From the NCBI GenBank assembly GCA_964457925.1, contig CAYWGH010000016.1:62001-126000 (forward strand): a stretch of 64,000 bases of DNA. The letters are read 5' to 3'. This stretch comes from Coneutiohabitans sp964457925. Its GTDB lineage: Bacteria; Zhuqueibacterota; Zhuqueibacteria; Zhuqueibacterales; Zhuqueibacteraceae. The translations under genes were made by a program, and so were the position numbers. This document shows, in pieces, positions 42,549-51,987 of the stretch; the first letter of the stretch is position 1; each line of letters begins with the position of its first letter. Below the pieces are notes generated by a model. That model searched no databases. It worked only from the letters and a program-made list of their open reading frames with translations, and was not told where the DNA came from.

Positions 42549-44108
42549 ATGAAGCGCCAAGAAATGCTCGAGATGGTTGAAGTCTCGTCCGCGCCGTGGG
42601 ACATGATCATCATCGGCGGCGGAGCAACAGGCTTGGGAACCGCAGTGGAAGCAGCGTCACGCGGCTATAAAACGCTTTTGCTCGAGCAAGGCGATTTTGC
42701 GCAAGGCACCTCGAGCCGCAGCACGAAACTGATTCACGGCGGTGTGCGTTATCTCAAACAAGGCAACATCACGCTCGTACTTGAAGCGCTGCGTGAGCGC
42801 GGGCTGTTGATCCAGAATGCGCCGCATCTCGTGCATCATCTCGCCTTTGTTGTGCCGTTGTATGATTGGTGGGAAGGCCCGTTTTACGGCATTGGTTTGA
42901 AGCTTTACGATATGCTTGCCGGCAAATTGGGATTGGGACCCTCGCAAATTCTTTCACGCGAAGAAACGCTGCAACGCCTGCCGACGCTCGAACCGGAGGG
43001 GCTCAAAGGCGGCGTCATTTATTATGACGGCCAATTTGATGACGCCCGCCTGGCCATTTGCCTGGCACAGACCGCAGTCGATCTTGGTGCGACCGCAATC
43101 AATTACATGAAAGTTATTTCCTTGCTCAAAGAGGGGAATTTAATAACAGGCGTGCGTGTCGAGAACATCCTAACCGGGGAAATATTTGAATTGCAAAGCC
43201 GCGTCGTGATCAATGCCACGGGTGTGTTCTGCGACGCGATTCGGCGCATGGATGATGACGAAGCTGCCATGATCATTGCGCCAAGTCAAGGTGTTCATCT
43301 CGTGCTGGACAACTCTTTTTTGGCGGGGGAGCATGCGATTATGGTGCCGCACACTGATGATGGCCGCGTGCTTTTTGCCATTCCTTGGCATGATCGTACA
43401 CTCGTCGGCACGACAGATACGCCGGTTAATGAGATTCGGGTAGAGCCGAAACCTCTCGCTGAGGAGATTGAATTTCTGCTCAAACATGCGGCGCGTTATC
43501 TCACCAAGGATCCAACACCACAAGACGTTTTGAGCGTCTTTGCTGGATTACGGCCACTGGTAAAGGCAAGCCACGGTGAATCAACTTCGGCGCTATCGCG
43601 CGATCATACACTGATGATTTCTTCCTCGGGTTTGATCACGATCACCGGCGGGAAATGGACAACATATCGCAAAATGGCGGAGGACACGGTGAATCAAGCC
43701 GCGGTTTTGGCGGATCTACCGGAAAAATCCTCGATGACGGAACACCTGCGGTTGCATGGCTGGCAACAGGCGGATGAAAGTGCCGCACCGTGGCAAGTTT
43801 ATGGCTCTGATGCGCCGGCGTTACAAAGATTGTTGCAGGAAAAGCCTGCTTTCTGTGAGCGCCTTCATCCACAATTGCCGTATTCTGTTGGCGAAGTCAT
43901 TTGGGCTGTGCGCCATGAAATGGCTTGTACGCTCGAGGATGTTTTGTCACGACGCACGCGTGCATTGCTGCTGGATGCCAAAGCCAGCCTCGCTATTGCT
44001 CCGCAAGTTGCCAAGTTGATGGCGAGTGAACTGGGCTTTGATGAAGCCTGGGAAAATCAGCAACTGGCTCATTATGGCGCTTTGGCAAAAAGCTACCTCA
44101 TTTCATAA
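42549..44108 (+). CDS. glpD: FAD-dependent glycerol-3-phosphate dehydrogenase family protein
   Basis: A 519-residue flavoenzyme of the GlpD/GlpA family, which oxidises sn-glycerol 3-phosphate to dihydroxyacetone phosphate at the membrane. Motifs: FAD-binding IIIGGGATGLGTAVEAASRGY, LLEQGDFAQGTSSRSTKLIHGGVRYL, VPLYDW, GGVIYYDGQFDDARL, VINATGVF, PWHDRTLVGTTDTP, FAGLRPLVKAS and TGGKWTTYRKMAEDTVN, then the GlpD C-terminal domain (VGEVIWAVRHEMACTLEDVLSRRTRALLLD). The ATG at 42549 is chosen; homology begins there. It ends the operon started by the radical SAM gene, with only seven bases after the oxidoreductase. Its membership could be incidental or could supply a triose-phosphate-type substrate; both are inferences. 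Confidence 0.88.
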   Translation: MKRQEMLEMVEVSSAPWDMIIIGGGATGLGTAVEAASRGYKTLLLEQGDFAQGTSSRSTKLIHGGVRYLKQGNITLVLEALRERGLLIQNAPHLVHHLAFVVPLYDWWEGPFYGIGLKLYDMLAGKLGLGPSQILSREETLQRLPTLEPEGLKGGVIYYDGQFDDARLAICLAQTAVDLGATAINYMKVISLLKEGNLITGVRVENILTGEIFELQSRVVINATGVFCDAIRRMDDDEAAMIIAPSQGVHLVLDNSFLAGEHAIMVPHTDDGRVLFAIPWHDRTLVGTTDTPVNEIRVEPKPLAEEIEFLLKHAARYLTKDPTPQDVLSVFAGLRPLVKASHGESTSALSRDHTLMISSSGLITITGGKWTTYRKMAEDTVNQAAVLADLPEKSSMTEHLRLHGWQQADESAAPWQVYGSDAPALQRLLQEKPAFCERLHPQLPYSVGEVIWAVRHEMACTLEDVLSRRTRALLLDAKASLAIAPQVAKLMASELGFDEAWENQQLAHYGALAKSYLIS

Positions 44109-44303
44109 ACAATAACGTTCTCAATCCCAAGATAAAACACAGTGTTGTTGGTTGGCACAATAACAATGAACCCGGTCTTCTTGTGGTGAGGGTGTTGATC
44201 TGCGCTCTCACTAATTGTTTGATGACACCCCGCAAGATTTTTTACTGGCAATAAAAGTTTCGACATCTCGATGCGCATCGTTAAAAACAGGAAACGTGAT
44301 TTA

Positions 44304-45995
44304 TTATTGGGGTTTGTCTGATGAGCAGCATGAGCTGAGATAGGCGGTCGTGACGTCGGCCCGGCTCCATGCTTGTTTGAAATGCTCATGCACACCATCA
44401 GCCTCTGCTCTTTTGCCCTTCCGGCGCAAGCTTTGCTCAAGCCCCTGCAACGACCAGCCATTAAAGGGATTTTGTTTTAAATCCTCACGAAAAGTCATTT
44501 CGGCTTCAGCCAGGCGATTCGCCTTGAGCAGAGTTTGGCCGATCACTTGCCGAATTGGTAAATACCACGGTGGAGGCTCGATATAAGGTAAAGTGTCCTG
44601 CAGCTTTGCTGCTTGCCAAAGCGCGTGAATCATTTCATCTGTTTGGCCGCGTGCGCCCGCAATCTCGCCGGACAATGTGTGACTGGCAATTTCGAGCAGC
44701 GCGGCGGCATTTGAACCGCCAAACAGAATCAGGTTTTTGAGTGTATCATTTTGCGTGAGCGCGAGCAATTGCGCCTGTTCTGTTGCGGCATCATCTGCCT
44801 TGCCTTGACTTGCAAAGACCAACCCGCGCACATAATGCCAGATGGCTGTCGTGTATTTGAACTCAGGCGCGGGCTTAGGCTCTGCCAGAATCTCATGCCA
44901 CTTGCTGAAACGCGCGAGCGCGAATAGCGGCGTCGGCAGGAATGCCTCCAAAAAAGAAAACTCGCGAAAACGTTGCATGGGAATGCTGGCCACAAGTCTG
45001 CGTGCCGCGTCGATGGCAACACGACTGCGGCCTTCCATGCTGGCCGAAGCCCACAAGAAATGAATGTTGTGCGGATAGTACATGGCTGGGTAAAAACCCT
45101 GCACGTTGCATTGTGTGATATAGGATTCGTCGGCTTTTGCGGCGGCTTCATTTGCAAGCGAAGCTTCGTAGTAGCGTCCGGTGCGCATGTAAATGTGCGC
45201 CGGCATGTGCACGAGATGCCCTGCGCCCGGTGAAATGCCGCCTAGCCGGTCGGCGCACGCCAGGGCCTTTTCAGGATGCGGCGAAGCTTCAACGGCGTGA
45301 ATGTAGTAATGATTTGCGCCCGGATGATTGGGATTGCGGCTGAGCACTGTTTCAAGCGTTGCAACGATTTCCGGTGTATTCACATCCGGCCGACCCTCTT
45401 TATCCCAATGATTCCAGGGATTCAAATCCATCAAGGCTTCAGCAAACAGCGTTGCCGCATCGAGATCATCCGGAAATTTTTGTGAAAACTCGCGCATGGC
45501 GTTGGCGTAGGCGAGATCGAGAGTTTTGCGCGCCATGGTGGAATCGAGTGAGTAGCGTTGCGCCAGGGCTTGAATGTAGCCGCGTTCGTTCTCACTGATG
45601 TGCGCGGCAAGCGAGTTGGCTTTTTGTGCCATCGCGTAAGCTTCCGGTATGGCGCCGGGATCCATCGAGGAGTTGATATTCGGGCCAAGCGCCAATGCGA
45701 TTCCCCAATAGGCCATGGCGCAGGCCGAATCGAGTCTTGCCGCTTCCTTAAAGGAACGAATCGCTTCAGGATGATTGAAGGCATACGTTAAAAGCAGGCC
45801 CTGATCAAAATATTTTTGCGCCAACGGCGATTTCGTGGTGATGGTATGATGATGGTTGCCGAGATCGTTGAACAACGGCGCAAGACGTTTTTCTTCTTTT
45901 GCTTTGGGTTGACTGAAATTTACCGCCAAGAACGCCGCGCCTAACAGAAGCGCGTAAAAAACGAGGTAAGATTGCCAGGATTTGATTCTCACCAT
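44304..45995 (-). CDS. TPR-repeat exported protein
   Basis: A 563-residue protein. AAAGGAGGCGG precedes the ATG at 45995, which fixes the start over an upstream ATG at 46055. A signal-anchor helix (about residues 9-25) is followed by a helical array of TPR type: SPLAQKYFDQGLLLTYAFNHPEAIRSFKEAARLDSACAMAYWGIALALGPN, later PNHPGANHYYIHAVEAS and GHLVHMPAHIYMRTGRYYEAS, and C-terminal repeats with LAEAEMTFREDLKQNPFNGWSLQGLEQSL. Proteins of this shape are common in FCB genomes and lack a defined activity. It is separated by 31 bases from the methyltransferase gene upstream on the same strand. Confidence 0.82.
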   Translation of the reverse strand: MVRIKSWQSYLVFYALLLGAAFLAVNFSQPKAKEEKRLAPLFNDLGNHHHTITTKSPLAQKYFDQGLLLTYAFNHPEAIRSFKEAARLDSACAMAYWGIALALGPNINSSMDPGAIPEAYAMAQKANSLAAHISENERGYIQALAQRYSLDSTMARKTLDLAYANAMREFSQKFPDDLDAATLFAEALMDLNPWNHWDKEGRPDVNTPEIVATLETVLSRNPNHPGANHYYIHAVEASPHPEKALACADRLGGISPGAGHLVHMPAHIYMRTGRYYEASLANEAAAKADESYITQCNVQGFYPAMYYPHNIHFLWASASMEGRSRVAIDAARRLVASIPMQRFREFSFLEAFLPTPLFALARFSKWHEILAEPKPAPEFKYTTAIWHYVRGLVFASQGKADDAATEQAQLLALTQNDTLKNLILFGGSNAAALLEIASHTLSGEIAGARGQTDEMIHALWQAAKLQDTLPYIEPPPWYLPIRQVIGQTLLKANRLAEAEMTFREDLKQNPFNGWSLQGLEQSLRRKGKRAEADGVHEHFKQAWSRADVTTAYLSSCCSSDKPQ

Positions 45996-46026
45996 CCGCC
46001 TCCTTTTCCAAACGTTTGCAAAATGA

Positions 46027-46764
46027 TCATGCTTTTCGCCCGCCGAAAAGGGCATGCCCGGCTTTCATCCAATAGACATCGATATCTACAAACCCCGCTT
46101 GCGCCAGCCATTGCAATTGCTCGAAGAGACCCGAAGGCTTGTCGATGGCATCCGGATGGCGGTACATGTTCCATTCGCTTTGCTGAAAATACTCGAAGGC
46201 GCGCAGATCGCCATCAAGATATAACGCGCGTTGGCGTGTTGCCTCATCCCAGGCTTCCGCAGCAACAGCAACGCCCAGAGCATTTGCGGGCTGAATCACA
46301 TCTGCAATAAGGAATACTCCCTCAGATTCCAACAGTTCAAATATATCGCAATAGAGCTGGAACTTTTGATTGCCGTCCAGGTGATGAATTGCTAGGGAGG
46401 AGAGCACGGCCTGAACAGGAAACGGCAATTTACGCCAAGCGGAAGAAGCCAGATCGAAGAGAGCCGTATCAAATCGTTCACCAAAACGGGCGAGGCGGCT
46501 TTGTGCCTTGTTCAGCATTTCGCGTGAACCATCGAAACCATGCACGATACTTGTTGTGAAGTGCTGCAGTACGGCTTCGGCCAGCAAACCTTCACCACAA
46601 CAAAGCTCCAAAACATGAAATGTATGCGTGCGCGGCGGAATCAACGCAACGAGAGTTTGTATTTGAACTTCACGCTCAGGCACAAAGTAGTTGCCGTAAT
46701 CGATGAATGTTTGCGAGCTTTGTTCGTCCCAAGCGCGGCCAGAATGAGGATTTTCTTGCGGCAT
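46027..46764 (-). CDS. Class I SAM-dependent methyltransferase
   Basis: A 245-residue cytoplasmic protein. Motif I, VLELCCGEGLLAEAVL, and GFDGSREMLNKAQ define the SAM pocket; the acidic residue after the second strand and the LSSLAIHHLDG segment (motif post-II) match small-molecule methyltransferases of the class I fold. I start at the ATG at 46764 (MPQENPHSG); further upstream codons are open but lack methyltransferase character. The substrate is unknown. It is followed on the same strand by the TPR protein gene. Confidence 0.85.
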   Translation of the reverse strand: MPQENPHSGRAWDEQSSQTFIDYGNYFVPEREVQIQTLVALIPPRTHTFHVLELCCGEGLLAEAVLQHFTTSIVHGFDGSREMLNKAQSRLARFGERFDTALFDLASSAWRKLPFPVQAVLSSLAIHHLDGNQKFQLYCDIFELLESEGVFLIADVIQPANALGVAVAAEAWDEATRQRALYLDGDLRAFEYFQQSEWNMYRHPDAIDKPSGLFEQLQWLAQAGFVDIDVYWMKAGHALFGGRKA

Positions 46765-47013
46765 GCGAGTTTTGACCTGAAATTGATTTTGTTGAGGCCA
46801 TAGATAATTCCAACACGGCAAAGATGCAAGCAAAATGAAACGCAATCGCAGCCGCCATATATTTTTCCGCTTGATTTTTTGACGGTGATATGGTAATCTG
46901 CACGCACCAATGCGAACAATTGATTCACCATACCCATCTTTCTATCCGTCGAATTGCTCGACATCTGTCCGGACTCGCCGGTTTTCCACTTCCCGAGGAG
47001 ATTCGTCAATAGT

Positions 47014-49590
47014 ATGTTCAGTTTGACCAGATTTCACGAAGCGCAAAAATATCCCATAACGTGTTCCGACCCGCTCGATCGGTTACCCGAACTTGCTTAT
47101 AATTTGTGGTGGAGTTGGGATTCGGAAGCGCAGGCTTTGTTCCGCGCGATCGATGCCAAACATTGGCAGACGCATCATAATCCCGTCAAGCTGTTGCGCG
47201 AGCGTGCGAGAACCGTGCAGCGGTTTGGCAAGGATAAGGGTTTTATCAAGCACTTTCATAAAGTTTTGGGACGTTTCGATGACGGTTTAGAAATTTCACA
47301 ACGGTGGTTTGCGCGTACCCATCCCGCACACGCCGGCGCTTGGATCGCTTATTTTTCTCCTGAATTTGGCTTGCATGAAAGCTTGCCGATTTATTCTGGT
47401 GGTTTGGGTGTGCTGGCGGGCGATCACCTTAAAACGGCGAGCGACCTCGGTGTGTCGATGGTGGGCGTGGGCTTGTTGTATAAGCACGGTTATTTTACGC
47501 AAGGCATCGACGCGCAAGGTCGGCAACATGCAATTTATTCTAAGCTCAAATTTGATGAAATACCGGTCATGCCGTTGCGCGATCAAAGCGGCAAACGCGT
47601 GGTGGTGTCCGTTACGCTGGCCGGGCGCACGGTACATGCACAAGCCTGGCTGGTGCTGGTCGGCTCGTGTTTTTTGATTTTGCTCGATACGGATGTGTCC
47701 ACGAATCATCCGAAAGATCGGCAAATCACCTATCAGTTATACGGCGGCGATCGTGAAACACGGATGGCGCAGGAGATTGTTTTGGGCATGGGCGGAGTGC
47801 AGGCGCTGGCTGCATTGGGTATAAAGCCCGCCGTCTGGCATCTTAACGAAGGCCACGTAGCCTTTTCATGTCTTGAACGAGTGCGCGCTCTAATGCTGGA
47901 ACACGCGCTTGATTTTCAGCAAGCGCAGGAGGCTGTGGCGGCGAATACGGTTTTTACCACGCATACACCGGTCCCCGCCGGCAATGAGGCTTTTGAGTTG
48001 CCGCTCATGCAGAAATATTTTGCCGATTTTTGCAGGGAACTGCAAATTGATTTGCCGGCCTTGTTGCATTTGGGTTTACAAAGTGATGCTGAAAAACGCA
48101 AGCATTTCAGCATGACCGTCCTGGCCTTGCGTTTGTCTTCTTTGAGTAATGGCGTGAGTCAGCTTCACGGCGAAGTCTCACGCGCGATGTGGCAGCATCT
48201 CTGGCCTGAGGTGCCGCACGCTGAATTGCCGATTGCCGCAATTACCAACGGTATTCATGCGGGATCATGGGTCGCGCCGGCGTTTGCTGAGTTGTATGCG
48301 GAGCAATTGGGCGTCGGCTGGCGTGACCAACTTGATGATCCTAAACTCTGGCAAAGAGTTCATGACATTCCCGACGAGCGTTTGTGGCGCACACATCAAG
48401 AGTGTAAGCATGCTCTGATACAGTTCGTGCGTGAGCAAACGGCATTGCGGTACAAACGCAACGGCGAGCCGGCGCATAAGATTCAATCTGCCATGAAGCT
48501 GCTCGACGCGGAAGCCTTGACCATCGGTTTTGCCCGGCGATTTGCGACCTATAAGCGCGCGGATCTCATTTTTCATGATTTGAAACGCCTGGAGAAAATC
48601 CTCAGCGATCGCAAGCGTCCTGTGCAAATCATTTTTGCCGGAAAAGCGCATCCCCGCGATGCCGGCGGACAAGCGATCTTGCAACGCGTTCACCGTTTGG
48701 CGCTGCGTAAAAAGTTTCAAGGCAAAATTGTTCTTCTGGAAAACTATGATATGAACGCTGGACGCTATCTCGTGCAGGGCGTGGATGTCTGGCTGAACAA
48801 TCCGCGGCGGCCGCAGGAAGCCAGCGGCACAAGCGGCCAAAAAGTGCCCTTGAATGCCGGAATTAATTTCAGCGTGCTTGACGGCTGGTGGGAGGAAGGT
48901 TATAATGGGAAGAATGGCTGGAAGATCGGGGCAACGCATGCATACAAAAGCGAAGCAGAGCAGGATGCTGCAGACGCGACAGATCTGTATCGCGTCTTGG
49001 AAAAAGAAATTATACCGCTTTATTATCAGCGCAATCGCGCCGGCTGGTCCAGGCGTTGGATTAAACGCATGAAGGAATCCATGGCGACATTGATTCCACG
49101 CTTTACTTCAGCGCCAATGGTCAAAGCATATGTCGAGCAGCTTTATGTGCCAAGCATTCAGCGCGGCATCGAGCATGCGGCAAAACGTTTTGCACCGGCT
49201 GTAAATCTTGCCGGAGAAAAAGCTCTGCTGCGTTCGTACTGGCCGTTGATTCAATTCGCGGAGATCGTTAAACTGCCCTCGCTTAACGGCCACATTGACC
49301 GCTCACAAGTAAATCTTTCGGCCAAGATATATTTGGCCGGCTTGTCTCCCGAGATGGTGCAGGTGGAACTTTATCCGGCATCATCACGAAAAAATTACAA
49401 GGCTCCTGATAACGAAGTCGTGGCGATGCGCCTGGCCAAGGCGCATGAACACGGCATTTACGAGTATCGCGCTGTCGTGCCCAATTATACCGGCAAGAAT
49501 CAATTTCGCGTTCGCGTCATTCCGCGGCTGCGCCGATTGCACCATAAGCATGAATTGGGGTTGATTCATTGGAGTGAGATTGTTTCCTGA
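47014..49590 (+). CDS. glgP: Alpha-glucan phosphorylase (GT35)
   Basis: An 858-residue enzyme releasing glucose 1-phosphate from glycogen or maltodextrin in the cytoplasm. Features: N-terminal DUF3417-type region (DRLPELAYNLWWSWDSEAQALFRAID), the AYFSPEFGLHESLPIYSGGLGVLAGDHLK motif, VWHLNEGHVAF, TTHTPVPAGNEAF, ATYKRADLI, IIFAGKAHPRD and the PLP-lysine motif EASGTSGQKVPLNAGIN (Lys610). The C-terminal ~200 residues are a further domain. This is the GlgP subtype with DUF3417, longer than plain maltodextrin phosphorylase. I start at ATG 47014, 20 codons into the open frame; GAGGAG lies about 14 bases upstream. No other glycogen genes adjoin it. Confidence 0.93.
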   Translation: MFSLTRFHEAQKYPITCSDPLDRLPELAYNLWWSWDSEAQALFRAIDAKHWQTHHNPVKLLRERARTVQRFGKDKGFIKHFHKVLGRFDDGLEISQRWFARTHPAHAGAWIAYFSPEFGLHESLPIYSGGLGVLAGDHLKTASDLGVSMVGVGLLYKHGYFTQGIDAQGRQHAIYSKLKFDEIPVMPLRDQSGKRVVVSVTLAGRTVHAQAWLVLVGSCFLILLDTDVSTNHPKDRQITYQLYGGDRETRMAQEIVLGMGGVQALAALGIKPAVWHLNEGHVAFSCLERVRALMLEHALDFQQAQEAVAANTVFTTHTPVPAGNEAFELPLMQKYFADFCRELQIDLPALLHLGLQSDAEKRKHFSMTVLALRLSSLSNGVSQLHGEVSRAMWQHLWPEVPHAELPIAAITNGIHAGSWVAPAFAELYAEQLGVGWRDQLDDPKLWQRVHDIPDERLWRTHQECKHALIQFVREQTALRYKRNGEPAHKIQSAMKLLDAEALTIGFARRFATYKRADLIFHDLKRLEKILSDRKRPVQIIFAGKAHPRDAGGQAILQRVHRLALRKKFQGKIVLLENYDMNAGRYLVQGVDVWLNNPRRPQEASGTSGQKVPLNAGINFSVLDGWWEEGYNGKNGWKIGATHAYKSEAEQDAADATDLYRVLEKEIIPLYYQRNRAGWSRRWIKRMKESMATLIPRFTSAPMVKAYVEQLYVPSIQRGIEHAAKRFAPAVNLAGEKALLRSYWPLIQFAEIVKLPSLNGHIDRSQVNLSAKIYLAGLSPEMVQVELYPASSRKNYKAPDNEVVAMRLAKAHEHGIYEYRAVVPNYTGKNQFRVRVIPRLRRLHHKHELGLIHWSEIVS

Positions 49591-49696
49591 GGGATACTAA
49601 ATGAAAGCGGCGGAAGTGAATAAATTGCGTTATAAAATTGATTGCACGGTTTGAAATGATCATAACATTTGCCAGCAGGATGTAAAGCGGGAGAAT

Positions 49697-50452
49697 ATGC
49701 GAATCAAAAGTTTCGGAATCATTGCGATACTGCTGTGGGTCGGCGCACCAGCGCGCGCGCAAAATTTCCCCGAACCGATCGGATTTGTGAATGATTTCGC
49801 GCATGTGATCCCGGACGACGTTGAAGCACAAATCACAGCATTGGCGACAGAGCTCGAGCAGAAAACCGGCGCGGAAGTCACGGTGGTTACCATCGATTCC
49901 ATCGGTGATTACGATTATGTGGATTACGCCATTCGTCTGTTCGAGAAATGGGGCATCGGCAAAAGGGGCAAAGACAACGGCGTTTTGATCTTTTTAACCG
50001 TGAAGGAACGTAAAGCGCGGATCGAAGTCGGCTATGGCCTCGAAGGCATTTTGCCGGACATTACCGCCGGGCGAATTTTTCGAAACTACATGGTGCCCGA
50101 ACTGCAACGCAATGATTTTGGCGCGGGTTTGCTCGCAGGCGTGCGTGTGATCGTGGGCGTGATTGCTGAGGATGCCGGCGTTGAAATCACGGGCGCGATT
50201 CGACCCAGTTACAGCCGGCGATCAGAGGAGGGCGAGCTTTCGTTTACAACGCTGATCATTATCATCGTTATTCTCATTATTCTTGCGCGGTCCGGTTTGC
50301 TCGGGCCGATGTTGTATTCCGGCGGCTTTGGCGGCGGGCGTTATCGCGGCGGAGGTTGGGGGGGCGGCTTCGGAGGCGGCGGCTTTGGGGGCGGTTTTGG
50401 CGGCTTCGGCGGCGGCCGCAGCGGCGGGGGAGGGGCGGGTGGAAGTTTTTAA
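49697..50452 (+). CDS. TPM-domain protein (YgcG-like), Gly-rich C-terminus
   Basis: A 251-residue exported protein. A signal peptide ends ARAQ at about residue 22. The TPM domain (about 26-155) is clear: VNDFAHVIPDDVEAQITALATELEQKTGAEVTVVTIDS, ENDGVLIFL-type GKDNGVLIFLTVKERKARIEVGYGLEGILPD. A transmembrane helix lies at about 194-212 and a Gly-rich tail (GGGFGGGGFGGGFGG) ends the protein. TPM proteins of this type often pair with LemA; here LemA follows two genes later, with a nucleotidyltransferase between. The exact function of the family is not settled. Confidence 0.88.
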   Translation: MRIKSFGIIAILLWVGAPARAQNFPEPIGFVNDFAHVIPDDVEAQITALATELEQKTGAEVTVVTIDSIGDYDYVDYAIRLFEKWGIGKRGKDNGVLIFLTVKERKARIEVGYGLEGILPDITAGRIFRNYMVPELQRNDFGAGLLAGVRVIVGVIAEDAGVEITGAIRPSYSRRSEEGELSFTTLIIIIVILIILARSGLLGPMLYSGGFGGGRYRGGGWGGGFGGGGFGGGFGGFGGGRSGGGGAGGSF

Positions 50453-50495
50453 AACAAAGCAATGTCAAGAAACCGGTTGATTGCAACGCAGGCGG

Positions 50496-50539
50496 AGCTT
50501 GTCGAAGCGTGATTATCTTAATTGCACGCTTCACAAGCT
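50496..50539. repeat. REP-like inverted repeat between TPM and nucleotidyltransferase genes
   Basis: AGCTTGTCGAAGCGTG (50496-50511) and CACGCTTCACAAGCT (50525-50539) pair over 15 bp with one bulged base. A similar AGCTTGTCGAAAGCG occurs at 19023-19037. A small TCGACATACGTCGA palindrome follows at 50567. It may be a stability hairpin or a dispersed repeat. Confidence 0.5.
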
Positions 50540-50606
50540 TAAAATGTTCTATGCGCAAATTTCGACATACGTCGAAGAGGCGTGACAAAAGTAGAGAAGA
50601 ATAATC

Positions 50607-51332
50607 ATGAAAAAAATGCCGGCTACTCCGGAAACGATTTTTGCGGAGTACATCACCGATTGGCAAACGGCTTTTGGCAGCGGACTGGAAGCAATCATTC
50701 TTTATGGCAGCGTCGTGCGCGGCGAATATTCCGATCAAAATTCGGACATTAATTTTCTGGTCATGCTCAAGCCCGAAGCCATGAACAAGCTGCGCGCCGC
50801 CATTCCGTTAACCGAAAAATGGCGCCAGCACGGCGTGGTAGCGCCTTTGGTATTGACACGTGACTTCTTACGCGCTTCACTCGATAGCTTTCCCATCGAG
50901 ATTTTGAGTTTGAAACGCCATTATCGTGTCCTGTTTGGTGAAGACGTGCTGCAGGATTTATCCCCCTCACCTCAGCACGTGCGGCTGCAACTCGAGCGCG
51001 AAATCAAGGGCAAGCTGGTTCATTTGTGGAAAGGTTTTTTGAGCGTCGGTTCTGAGCGCAACGCTCTGCACGATTTGCTGGTCCGCTCGATCAGCGATTT
51101 GTACGCGCTCTTCGAAGCTTTTTTGTTTTTAAAGAACGAAGAGATTCCTGCGAAACGACAAGCGCTTTTCCAGCAAGTCGCGCGCGCGGCAAATTTGGAA
51201 GAGAGTTTTATCGCGCCTTTGCTGCGTTTGCATGATCACGAGAGCCGCCCGTATCGCGAGGAATTGTGGAAATTGACGGAAGACTATCTCGCACAAATCG
51301 AAAAACTTACCGAGTGTATTGATCGTATGTAA
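50607..51332 (+). CDS. Nucleotidyltransferase-domain protein
   Basis: A 241-residue protein with a polymerase-beta-like nucleotidyltransferase domain at residues about 20-110. The hG-S pattern reads LYGSVVRGEYSDQNSDINFLVM; the second metal-binding acidic residue, usually SDID or similar, is Asn here (SDIN). A third conserved acid cannot be assigned with confidence. The C-terminal half is a helical bundle (LVHLWKGFLSVGSERNALHDLLVRS). It may be a degenerate or non-canonical transferase. It sits between the TPM and LemA genes on the same strand; no toxin partner (HEPN) is recognised nearby. Confidence 0.75.
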   Translation: MKKMPATPETIFAEYITDWQTAFGSGLEAIILYGSVVRGEYSDQNSDINFLVMLKPEAMNKLRAAIPLTEKWRQHGVVAPLVLTRDFLRASLDSFPIEILSLKRHYRVLFGEDVLQDLSPSPQHVRLQLEREIKGKLVHLWKGFLSVGSERNALHDLLVRSISDLYALFEAFLFLKNEEIPAKRQALFQQVARAANLEESFIAPLLRLHDHESRPYREELWKLTEDYLAQIEKLTECIDRM

Positions 51333-51366
51333 ATTTCATCTAAACTGGTCGAAGGAGGATTGGACA

Positions 51367-51987
51367 ATGGGCAAAAAGTTTCTTATTGGCCTGGGTGTTG
51401 TTGTTGTTTTGGGTTTTCTGCTGTACCGTTTTTTCTCCGGCAACTATAACAAGCTGGTTGGCCTCGATGAAGGAGTAAAGCAGGCTTGGGCGGAAGTGCA
51501 AAACAATTATCAACGCCGCGCGGATTTGATCCCAAATCTCGTGGCCACGGTGAAAGGCGCGGCGGATTTCGAGCGGGAAACGCTGGAAAGCGTCATTGAA
51601 GCGCGCGCCAACGCAACCCGCCCCGAGATCAACGTCGATACTGATAAACTGTTGAATGATCCGCAGGCATTTCAACGCTTCCAGCAGGCGCAGGATAATC
51701 TGACCTCGGCGTTGAGCCGGCTGCTCGTGGTCGTGGAACGGTATCCCGAGCTGAAAGCCAATCAGAATTATCTGGATTTGCAAACACAGCTCGAGGGCAC
51801 GGAGAATCGCATCGCCACCGCGCGCCGGCGATTCAATGAAACAGTACAGGGTTTCAACAGCACCGCACGTACGTTTCCAACCAACATCATTGCCGGCATA
51901 TTTGGGTTCAATCAGAAGCCTTATTTCGAAGCCTCGGCGGAAGCGCAGCAAGCACCCAAAGTGGATTTCTCGAAGGAACAGAATTGA
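51367..51987 (+). CDS. lemA: LemA family protein
   Basis: A 206-residue membrane-anchored protein. One N-terminal transmembrane helix (about residues 4-20) precedes the LemA signature: NYNKLVGLDEGVKQAWAEVQNNYQRRADLIPNLVATVKGAADFE, then RLLVVVERYPELKANQNYLDLQTQLEGTENRIATARRRFNETVQGFN. The fold is a long-helix bundle facing the periplasm. GGAGG precedes the ATG at 51367; the open frame extends upstream but lacks conservation. Commonly adjacent to TPM proteins; here one gene intervenes. Confidence 0.92.
   Translation: MGKKFLIGLGVVVVLGFLLYRFFSGNYNKLVGLDEGVKQAWAEVQNNYQRRADLIPNLVATVKGAADFERETLESVIEARANATRPEINVDTDKLLNDPQAFQRFQQAQDNLTSALSRLLVVVERYPELKANQNYLDLQTQLEGTENRIATARRRFNETVQGFNSTARTFPTNIIAGIFGFNQKPYFEASAEAQQAPKVDFSKEQN

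Noticed and set aside
43000..44108. GlpD gene as evidence for glycerol catabolism
   Set aside because: No glycerol kinase or uptake facilitator is nearby, and its tight coupling to the radical SAM set makes a pathway assignment from this gene alone unsafe.
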